Shown: piece after piece, positions 63,689 to 64,000 of the stretch
Layout: the number at the start of each line of letters is the position of its first letter
Numbering within the stretch: the first letter of the stretch is position 1
DNA from: M3007 sp040397785
Lineage (GTDB): Bacteria > Bacteroidota > Bacteroidia > Chitinophagales > Saprospiraceae
Length of the DNA: 64,000 bases
Assembly (NCBI GenBank): GCA_040397785.1
Contig: JBBAVI010000015.1
Span: forward strand, 12,752-76,751
Reading direction: 5' to 3'
Notes under the pieces: generated by a model
Seen by the model: only the letters and a program-made list of their open reading frames with translations
What the model was told of the DNA's origin: nothing
Database searches by the model: none
Program-made: the position numbers and the translations under genes

Positions 63689-64000
63689 ATGAACGCTTTT
63701 GAACTTGAGACACGCTTAATTGACTTTGCTTGTCGAGTTATGGAAATGGCTGAAAAACTACCCGAAACTTATGGTGCAAGGCATCTTGCATCACAAATCA
63801 TTCGGTCTGCCACATCACCTGAATTAAATTATGGAGAGGCACAAGCTGCAGAATCCAGGGATGATTTTATTCATAAAATGAAGATATGCCAAAAAGAGTT
63901 ACGCGAAACCATTGTTTGTCTAAAAATAATCGAGAAACGCAACTGGTTCCTAGCAGGCAAATTGATTGCATTAATTCATGAAAATAATGAATTAATTTCA
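63689..64000 (+). CDS. Four-helix-bundle protein (S23/IVP type), partial
   Basis: An open frame running off the window end, at least 104 codons. The sequence has the typical features of the TIGR02436 family: LASQIIRSATSPELNYGEAQ and SRDDFIHKMKICQKELRET. Related proteins are encoded in intervening sequences of 23S rRNA genes or as stand-alone genes, and DGR accessory (Avd) proteins have the same fold. This copy is outside any rRNA gene as far as visible. Function unknown. No reverse transcriptase gene is seen within the window. Confidence 0.9.
   Translation, partial: MNAFELETRLIDFACRVMEMAEKLPETYGARHLASQIIRSATSPELNYGEAQAAESRDDFIHKMKICQKELRETIVCLKIIEKRNWFLAGKLIALIHENNELIS

Noticed and set aside
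63591..64000. Diversity-generating retroelement with Avd-like gene
   Set aside because: The four-helix-bundle gene is cut by the window and no reverse transcriptase or template repeat is visible, so a DGR cannot be claimed.

Overview
The window looks like a chromosomal segment of a Bacteroidota bacterium, most likely of the Saprospiraceae/Chitinophagia type. I infer this from TAnnTTTG-type promoters with TTTG about 20 nt upstream, scarce Shine-Dalgarno sites, OmpA/PD40 and GldN-like envelope proteins, a DPP-IV-type S9 peptidase, DUF6688 and a long type of isoleucyl-tRNA synthetase. No rRNA, tRNA, CRISPR array or intact insertion sequence was seen. A 44-bp repeat lies at both ends of the window in opposite orientation with one mismatch (43-86 and 63591-63634). 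The right copy sits just before a four-helix-bundle (S23/IVP-type) gene that is cut by the window edge.

Layout. 0-5.5 kb: a sigma-54-type response regulator lacking its DNA-binding domain; a secreted coiled-coil protein; then a 630-bp intergenic region with a perfect 36-bp palindrome, AT-rich alternative hairpins and a cluster of DnaA boxes (candidate origin or DnaA-controlled promoter); then dnaB, whose Walker A motif is interrupted by a 322-residue intein with a dead LAGLIDADG endonuclease. 5.5-10 kb: tatA, a Nif3-like protein with a zinc-ribbon coiled-coil partner, two periplasmic thioredoxin-fold proteins and a glycosyltransferase. 10-14.6 kb: a PorE-like TPR-PD40-OmpA protein, an unusual secreted repeat domain fused to a K+-channel-like pore, and a GldN-like protein. 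14.9-19 kb: an FAD oxidoreductase with a membrane 4Fe-4S protein, and an O-antigen ligase family protein. 19.3-20.8 kb: tandem paralogous ECF sigma factors without an anti-sigma gene. 20.8-25 kb: SDR, DUF2071, bcp, tadA and guaB.

25-31 kb: an AT-richer accessory stretch with a VapBC-type toxin-antitoxin pair and a TetR / EmrB / EmrA / TolC tripartite efflux locus, followed by a structured leader-like element before ileS. 34.7-38.5 kb: a secreted VOC protein, three ~243-bp units built of small hairpins, and a SWIM-SNF2 helicase. 38.7-45 kb: DUF4256, DUF6688, katG with a perfect OxyR-type operator, a transposase remnant, a LuxR-type regulator and an ECF sigma factor. 44.8-51.8 kb: DUF3108, a flippase-like membrane protein, an OmpA/TSP3 porin, glutamate dehydrogenase, a ureohydrolase-fold protein without its metal ligands, and a beta-barrel protein. 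51.8-64 kb: DPP-IV-like peptidase, TerC, a Cys homologue of VPGU selenoproteins with an MsrA-like domain, an M1 peptidase fused to an ABC permease with its ATPase, an AlkC-like glycosylase with an Ig-like tail, a ComM/YifB ATPase and the partial four-helix-bundle gene.

The strongest candidates for a second look are the candidate origin, the decayed intein, the repeat-domain/K+-channel fusion, the hairpin repeat array, the metal-less ureohydrolase and the ileS leader element. All family assignments come from reading the sequence; no database search was run.
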